Positions 57,461 through 64,000 of a stretch of DNA of 64,000 nt are shown here, piece by piece. The translations under genes were made by a program, and so were the position numbers. Location of the stretch: positions 26,813,453-26,877,452 of the forward strand of contig NC_087066.1 in the NCBI RefSeq assembly GCF_963678635.1, given 5' to 3'. The notes below the pieces were generated by a model. That model saw nothing but the letters and a program-made list of their open reading frames with translations, had not been told where the DNA came from and ran no database searches. This stretch comes from Symsagittifera roscoffensis. Taxonomy: Eukaryota; Xenacoelomorpha; Acoela; Convolutidae. The first letter of the stretch is position 1; every line of letters starts with the position of its first letter.

Positions 57461-57958
57461 ATTGTACCGACTTTCGTAACGAAAGTAACGAAATATTTGT
57501 GCTAGGGGTGGGTTTTTTTGTCTTCGACAATAGATTTTTACATCAATCGAAAGGTATTGTTGTCTTGAGCTTAAAATTGAAAAAATATTTTACCTGTGAT
57601 TAATTTTCATAAAGCTATGGGTTTAAAGATTGCCATTTTGGCCGATTTGGGACAAATAACGCCCGATAAATTTCGCGCTATTAACGCGTAAGCGGAGATT
57701 TCATCCGTCTTGAAAATTCTTCCAAATTGGTTAAAGGAAGCTTATTTGCCAAATTGATTTGTTAATGGGAGCGAAATCTATCACTTTTAACTTTATATGG
57801 CGTGTGGGGGGATGATTTTCACAAAATCTCAATTTTTTTGTTAAAATTTTTTAATTTATTTTTTTTACATTTGATTTGTTTCATATTATTACTGCTCAAT
57901 AGACCTTAATAGGCAGTCGGAACATTCAGGACTTTGCCTTGATATGATCAGTCTTGTT
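57461..57958 (+). mobile_element. family-1 hairpin element, most complete copy
   Basis: It starts TTGTACCGACTTTCGTAACG (consensus TTGTTCCGAC). The body includes AAATATTTGTGCTAGGGGTG, CGCTATTAACGCGTAAGCGG and GGCGTGTGGGGGGATGATTT. It ends GCAGTCGGAACATTCAGGAC, then TTTGCCTTGATATGATCAG and TCTTGTT. The GTCGGAAC near the 3' end pairs with the 5' GTTCCGAC, and a small stem-loop lies between it and the end. About 498 bp, non-coding. Confidence 0.7.
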
Positions 57959-58257
57959 GTATTAAATATTGATATGGTTTTCTTATGTTGATTTAAAATT
58001 CATTTTTTTGCTAGTTTTTCAATATTTGTTATTGTTTGAAGAAAGTGAGAAATATATATGCCTGGGTGTTTTTTATTGACACGGATTTTAGAAAAACTGA
58101 CAGCGTATAAGCTTCGATCCGGTCACATTCGTCGGTTTGGCAAGCAACTTTGCTTGCACTATACTAAAATGCCAATAGGTTTGCTACTCGAACAGATTAA
58201 TTGGATACAAGAACTATTTATGCGTAGCAAACTATCCGCGTACATAATCGTTCCAAA

Positions 58258-58612
58258 TTGTATCTGTACAAATAGTCCCATACAAAACAGTCCAATACAA
58301 AACAGTACGGAAAAATATGAAAATGAACGAAAAAACAGTCCGATACAAAAACAGTCCCAAGTAATAACTGTTTTAACAAGCCGGTAGGCCGAGAATTGTC
58401 CTTTTTTCAACAAACATAAAGACAAAATAGTGACCGCCGCAGTCACACCAACATGTTGCGAGCTTGCCAACAGAGGGTGGGTTTTAAAACGAAATTTAGA
58501 GCCGGTATGGCGGACTGTTTTGTATTGAATTGTTTTCTCCCCCAATTACATGATTTGTTGGCTACTTTGTACTGGAATATTTTGTATGGAACTGTTTTTA
58601 TATGCATCTTCC
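58258..58612. repeat. inverted arrays of AAAACAGTCC words
   Basis: The left arm (58258-58370) has five copies of the type CAATACAAAACAGTCC. The right arm (58505-58612) has the complement (GGACTGTTTTGTATTGAATT and GTATGGAACTGTTTTTATAT). The arrangement looks like a small foldback element; related arms are at 543-650 and 1939-1983. Confidence 0.5.
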
Positions 58613-58739
58613 AGATAGAATTGAGGCAAGCTGATTGGTCCTATTAATTCCATGCACGACTCAAGTTTTAGCACTTAAAATTTGAAGCTATCAGCCTAAA
58701 ATTTGTAGTTTGTCAAAACTTCCGAAAAAAGTTATCGAG

Positions 58740-58800
58740 ACTAATTAATTGGCAGATGGAACTTTCAGAGCTTTGCCTTGATACGCGCAGTCTTGTTTGA
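58740..58800 (+). repeat. family-1 3' terminus
   Basis: CAGAGCTTTGCCTTGATACG and CGCAGTCTTGTTT match the hairpin end; no complete body precedes it. Confidence 0.5.
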
Positions 58801-58914
58801 AATATACGCTAGCTAACTACATATTGAATATCAACTAAAAAGAAACCAGCTATTAAATTTTATTACATGTTCCATGTGTCACATGAGGTTTTTTATCAAC
58901 AAACTTTTCGAATC

Positions 58915-59300
58915 CCGTTTTGTTCCGGTTTTTGAAGAAATTGACGGAAGATTTGTGCTAAGGGTGGTTTTCTCTCACGACAAATTTCGACTTTTTAACC
59001 ATCCATTTTGACGAATTTTTATATTCAAAAGATATTGTTGTCCTGAGCTCAAATTTAAAAAGTTAGAAATTGTTTCAAATAGGATTGAGGCATGCTTTTT
59101 TGGTCAATTTGATTTGATGTTTTGGTATATAAAAAATATATCACCTTGTACTTAATATAGCGTGGGTTTTTTTTCAAAAAAAATGTTTAAAAAAATTCAG
59201 CTTTTTTTGAAAATTTTCTCACTTATTTTTATTTTATCATAGAAATTGAAAAGCGGTCAGAACATTCAGGGCTTCTCCTTGATACAAGCAGTATTGATTG
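58915..59300 (+). repeat. family-1 hairpin element, internally deleted
   Basis: It has TTTGTGCTAAGGGTGG, GATATTGTTGTCCTGAGCTC, CAGAACATTCAGGGCTTCTC and ends AAGCAGTATTGATT. The central GCGCGAAATATATCGC segment is missing. Confidence 0.55.
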
Positions 59301-59739
59301 TTTTGTGAACGAGAAACTAATATCGAGGAATTTGTCAAGGGTAAAGATATGGCTGTAATTTTTCGCCCTTTATAAAAACCATGCATTCCATGTCCTTATA
59401 TTTGAAAATTTCTAGCAGACCGTGCAGAAACTTGAGTAATTCATAAGACGACAACTTGCATTATCTAAGAATTTCGACAATTGCTAAAAAACTAGCTATT
59501 TCTATCCATAGAGTTTTTTATCAAACAAAACAATCAAGACTAGCGACAACCACGCTTTCATTTGTATTACAGAGCTTGTAACCACATTATGAGTATCAGA
59601 TTAAGCATTCGCTACTTTATAATACAAGGCTCTTTGGATCTCTTTAACAATATACCCTCTTTAGCAAAAAGAGGGAGTCGTTATAAGGTACAAAATTCTG
59701 ACCTGCTTAACCGTTGACTTATTGTTCCGACTCCCAAAA

Positions 59740-59815
59740 AAAATTTCTTCGGGGATCGATCCATAGATCTTTGTGGTCCCACAAGCCGCGCGCTTACCAC
59801 TCGGCTGTTCTGACT
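59740..59815 (-). other. tRNA-derived remnant (minus strand)
   Basis: On the minus strand CAGAACAGCCGAGTGGTAAG and CGCGCGGCTTGTGGGACCAC are followed by GGATCGATCCCCG: a good A box, an anticodon-like arm and a B box (GATCGATCC for GTTCGAATC). Acceptor pairing is poor and the 3' flank is T-rich. Probably a tRNA pseudogene or SINE head. Confidence 0.45.
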
Positions 59816-59984
59816 TACAGATTCTGAATTATCCCGCACCAAAAAAAAACAGTTCCAAATTCATTGAGACAATTTAATTGGCTTTAATAATTCCATACAC
59901 GATTCTTATTATTCAGCTTAAAATTCTTAATTGGTGAATATTTCAAAAACCAAACATTTTTTCGAGACCATTTTATGGGCAGTC

Positions 59985-60062
59985 GGAACGTATTCAGCGC
60001 TTTGCCCTGATTTGAGCGTCTGGTTTGAGTAATTTTTTGAAACAAGACTGCTTCTAGTACGA
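59985..60062 (+). repeat. family-1 3' terminus, with a facing second terminus
   Basis: GGCAGTCGGAACGTATTCAG, CGCTTTGCCCTGATTTGAGC and TCTGGTTTGA are the family-1 end, followed at 60040 by GAAACAAGACTGCTTCTAG, the same end reversed. Confidence 0.5.
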
Positions 60063-60599
60063 TTTTTGGACAAAAAATTCACATTTTTTAAACACTTTCA
60101 AGTGAATTCAGTCTCCCCCCCCCCTTTAACTAAAATAAAATGAGAAAATGACCCAATTTGTGTTCGACAGTAGTGTATCTAAATACACAAAGCTGGCAAG
60201 CAAAAATTTTTAAATGCCGAGTTGTTTATCGAGTTGCTACATTTTCTCGAGGCACATTTCAATGTTTTAACTTGTAGCTTTGAACAACTTTTAAATTGAA
60301 ACAGTTTCAGTAATAGTGATTTACAAGGATCATAGTTTATAAAATATTTAACTTACAACCATTTTTCAAATTTTTTTTTCACTTAGTGGACAATTATGCG
60401 ATTTCTCAAAATTCTATTCAAGCAGCAAATTACTCCAATTCAGAAAATATTTCAAACTAAACTGAGGCAGGGTGTTTTATCCAAGATTTAAATTAACAAA
60501 ATAAAAAACTATCATACTGCAGATAGTTTTGCGTGCTAGTTTTTCAGAATTGAAAAAACTTAGGGCGCAAATGATTAGTCTGGTATCTTTTTTGCACAG

Positions 60600-60960
60600 A
60601 GGAGAAAAACTATAAACGTGAAACTGTTTGAAAAGCTTTGCATGTTCAAAAACCACAGTTCATTATCGGATCGGAAGGAGTCAATTGATAAAACAAGTAA
60701 AAGCCTTATAAATCCGGATTTGGATACATTAAAAAGATGCAAACTTTTTTTTAAGTGTTGCGGAAAACTGCTTTTCCATTATCATATAATCGGCATGCAA
60801 TAGTCAAATTAACTAAACAGATTTTCTGCAAAAAAAAGTTTTTCTAATCATTTTTTGAGGAAAACTGTTCAAATTTCTTCCTTCTTTAGTTTTATTTAAA
60901 AAACCCTACATTCTAGACTTTTGTTTTGATCCTTCTATCGCACAACGAAATAAAGAACAA
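60600..60960 (+). repeat. diverged direct repeat, left copy
   Basis: It shares AGTCAATTGATAAAACAAG, ATCGGCATGCAATAGTCAAA and ACATTCTAGACTTTTGTTTT with the corresponding positions of 63400-63720. Strongly diverged. Confidence 0.55.
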
Positions 60961-60986
60961 TTACAAACTTGAAATTATTAGAATAT

Positions 60987-61192
60987 ATTGTTGTAAATGG
61001 AAAACTGATACAATATTGATTTTTGGAACATGCATACGACTCTGAAAACGCTATCACGAATTTGAGTGATACTAAGAAACAGATTTTTTTGAGATTTTTG
61101 TTTAGATACTGTAACGAATTCTAACAAAACTATTGATAGCCGGTTGCTGGGCAATTAGCACAGAAAGTTCGACCACAATAATATGAAGAACG

Positions 61193-61276
<84 letters not shown>

Positions 61277-61486
61277 ATGTCGTTCTTCATTTTATTGTGG
61301 TTGAACTTTCTTTGCTAATTGTCCAGCAACCGGCTATCAATAGTTTTGTTAGAATTCGTTACAGTATCTAAACAAAAATCTCAAAAAAATCTGTTTCTTA
61401 GTATCACTCAAATTCTTGATAGCGTTTTCAGAGTCGTATGCATGTTCCAAAAATCAATATTGTATCAGTTTTCCATTTACATCAAT
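60987..61486. repeat. 500-bp near-perfect palindrome
   Basis: Two 250-bp arms are inverted copies with only scattered mismatches and no spacer. The centre is (AC)n(AT)16(GT)n, itself perfectly palindromic about 61236/61237. Outermost pairs are ATTGTTGTAAATGG and CCATTTACATCAAT. Each arm includes about 140 bp of ordinary sequence followed by the terminus of a family-2 element (TAGCCGGTTGCTGGGCAA), so two such termini face each other. Frames on both strands here are mirror artefacts. Confidence 0.9.
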
Positions 61487-63399
61487 CTGTAACAACTAAA
61501 AAATTGACCCGTTGTTGAAGCCTACTTTATGGGATTAGTTATTCTTCTGGGCTGCAAGCTGTAGAATATGCCCTCGCAGCTTCGAACGAACTAGTTTTCA
61601 ATTAGGAAGCAGAATCAGAATCACTTCACTACCCGTTTTTCAATTTTTTCTTATGCCAAAAAAATTTCGATCACGATGACTCTATCGCGCAAAAAAAATC
61701 ACCAATAAAACCCGGCAAGAAAATGCCATTTTCAGACTCTAAGTGAAACGTCCAAACTTGCTTTAAGCGACGGCTGGTGATATCCATTTAGAAGAAACCA
61801 CGCTGACTGAATCATTAATTTGACTGATTTGACTGTTTTGATTAGCTCGATTTGAATCGGACGCATAGTTTAATTTTAATTGCCGTGTCGTATTTTGTTT
61901 TGAATGATAAAAACCGTGAAAAAATTCAACCTCGTTTTGTCAAATGACTTAACTGGCAAATTAGTTATCTAAGTACTTTTTATCTCGCCGATTTTTTACT
62001 AGCCTCAAATATATTCGCAAATTAAACTGTGATCGAGGGCGTGCGCACGCCGAAAAAAAAAGCAGATTTATTAAAAGAAGGATCAAATGGGTATATTAGC
62101 CTGTTACTTTATATTAATGTCAGTGGCGCTAAAATGTTTAGCAAATAAGGGTTTTTCTAGGTATTAGGGGAAATCAAGTTTGTCGACTCAGAAGTAAGGT
62201 TTCATAAAACCGCGCTGCACATAAAAAAGTTCATGCGTATGCCAATTTTAGTGAATTAATTTTACCTAAAATCATCAATGCTACTAAAAACATGTTTTTC
62301 ATAATTGAAATATTTTGTTCTGTGTCGCAATTTGGTAAGTTTTTTACCGTACTAAAATTTACTCAAAATATCGCTAAATCAAAATTCAATGCATTTTAAA
62401 AATTAGGTCACACGTGCAGAGAAAATTCTACTTTTGATGAAACTGAGCCTCGAGGTCCGAGGACTAATTTTGGCAATAGTTGAAATAGTTTATGACGACA
62501 TTTTTCAAGAGAGTTTTTAGGGGTGAGGTATTCATTACTAGGTACCCGAGAAAAGATATTTTTAAAAAGATCTCTTTTTTATCTTTATGAAGCCTGAAGG
62601 TTGTCGGTCTCCTTAGGCTTTGCAATATGAGTTGTTATGCGTTGTTTTTTCAGCTATTGAAAGTTTTCTGGTTGCTTTTGCAAAATCGGGTACGAGTATT
62701 TCAAAAATTAATGTGAAAAACTCCAAGCAAAAGCAATTGGACTAATTTGGTTGAAATTTTCCATCAAGGAAGTCAAAAAAGTATTTCAGATTATTTTATG
62801 TTTGCACATAATGTATCTTCTAGTTTGTTAAATACAACTCTTTTGATTTAAATTTTTTCGATTTGTGCAACAAAATTTTGTTTATTTAAGAAAACTTTCA
62901 TTTCTTTTAGCGCATATCTGATATTTGAAAACAAAAATTTTTCAGCTCCAAGATATCCAAGTAATTAACTACTGAAAATTGGCGAGGTCGAAAAATTGTT
63001 ACCTGTTTAAAATAAGAGTGGCCCAAGCAAAATATTGTTTTGATTTCATAATTAACGACTGAATCTATCATAAAAATTTTATTAGGTAAAATGTCAGACT
63101 GAAGCAACATGAAAAACTGTAAAGCGAAACGAAATTAAAGCAACAATATAACTGAAATTGAATGAAAAAATAAAAGACTCAATTTGTAATTAGTTTTGCG
63201 TGTGAGTTTTCCAAATTATGGAAATACCTGAGACACGCCTAAATGTAAATGTGTGTTTCAGCGCCTGAAACGCAAATTTTTGCGTGTCCCAGGTCTTCCC
63301 CGCCATATTTTAAATTAAAAAAACCAATTAATTTGTAAATCGATTTGTTAAATCAAAATATGGGGAGAAAAAATTTGCCTTCATTTTGTTGGTTGGTAT
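61487..63399. other. AT-rich interval, nothing recognised
   Basis: No coding frame, RNA gene or known repeat was recognised apart from generic T and A runs. Confidence 0.4.
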
Positions 63400-63720
63400 T
63401 ATATTCAATTCAAGAGGTCAATTGATCTATCAATTAGCAGCCTGATAAACCCTGATTTGGAGACAATAAGAAAAATCGAAACAATTTTCCCAGTATCGAG
63501 GAAAATTTTTTCTATCATGTAATGGGCATATAATGGTCAAATTAACCAAACAAGTTTTCTGTAGAAAAAATTTGACAAATTTTTTTGATTTTTTGTCTTT
63601 TTTGAGGAAATTTGTTCAAAACTTCACCTTAATTAAATTTTTTTCTTATAAATGCCTATGTTCTAGCTTTTCTTAAATCCTCTTACCGCACGAGGACACA
63701 AAAAAAAGATTCAGACTTAA
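63400..63720 (+). repeat. diverged direct repeat, right copy
   Basis: It matches 60600-60960 (AGGTCAATTGATCTATCAA, ATGGGCATATAATGGTCAAA, TATGTTCTAGCTTTTCTTAA). A further match (TTGTATCAGCTTTCC then CAATCTGTAATAACTA at 63950-63990) corresponds to the right flank of the palindrome. Confidence 0.55.
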
Positions 63721-64000
63721 AAAAAATTTAATGTACTTTTTCCTTTTTTTCTGATTATTGGGGCCGTGTTTTTGATCTACTTGCTCAGCAAATGTCTATT
63801 ATTGTTTATGTTTATTGATTTTTTACAATATTTAATTAAAAATTTCATTAAAAAAGGTTTGAGGGATTTTTACTTGATGGTGAAAACTTTTTTACTTTGG
63901 TGAAAAACATTTTCAAAATCGTAGTCGTAATCATGTACCGATGACCATTCTTGTATCAGCTTTCCTTTTACAACACAATCTGTAATAACTATATAGAATT
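63721..64000. other. window end, AT-rich
   Basis: No gene. The last 60 bases resemble the right flank of the palindrome (61460-61500). Confidence 0.4.

Noticed and set aside
59740-59815. Functional tRNA gene on the minus strand
   Set aside because: A and B boxes are recognisable but the acceptor arms do not pair.
61102-61371. Mirror open frames with (TH)n, (YI)n and (CV)n on both strands
   Set aside because: Created by the (AC)n(AT)n(GT)n tract in the palindrome; the two frames are the same sequence inverted.

Overview
The window is AT-rich eukaryotic (metazoan) DNA. Exons are short and scattered among long introns. Splice signals are mostly GT-AG, with one GC donor that the reading frame requires. 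Mononucleotide, (CAT)n and (AC)n(AT)n(GT)n tracts are frequent, and most of the window is decayed transposon sequence. Ty3/Gypsy, LINE, hAT MITE and MULE remnants, together with an animal-type GPCR and a C-type lectin fold, suggest an invertebrate; I cannot name the species. There are no operons, no CRISPR array and no intact tRNA or rRNA.

Layout. 1-2.8 kb: a possible terminal exon, a tRNA-derived remnant and a MULE/FLYWCH transposase fossil (minus). 2.85-11.3 kb: a seven-exon rhodopsin-like GPCR whose introns hold several MITEs, including a textbook hAT MITE with 8-bp target duplications. 12.57-13.29 kb: a single-exon NAD(P)-binding atypical SDR (minus). 16.2-22.2 kb: a complete but dead Ty3/Gypsy element with two LTRs and a 4-bp target duplication. 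22-34 kb: gene-poor, repeat-rich, with only weak coding-like scraps. 34.7-48.2 kb: a ~4.5-kb unit duplicated in tandem; the left copy carries an extra 4.4 kb that is a decayed LINE. 48.1-50.1 kb: three well-joined 3' exons of an unrecognised gene, whose last exon is duplicated again at 51.1-51.9 kb as a pseudogene. 52.8-54.4 kb: a two-exon C-type lectin-like gene (minus). 55-64 kb: repeats, including a 500-bp palindrome centred on a dinucleotide tract.

The real genes (GPCR, SDR, lectin-like and the unrecognised gene) show no evident functional link; they are independent neighbours. The most distinctive signal is repeat architecture. Two unrelated-looking ~0.5-kb families share one terminal plan: AACAAG, a spacer, a small hairpin, GTTCCGAC, a body, then GTCGGAACAA. 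This suggests they were moved by the same machinery; Helentron-like non-autonomous elements are my best guess. Several frames (GPCR TM7, exon pieces in the duplicated unit) are broken at or next to short runs or repeats, so assembly indels are possible there as well as decay.
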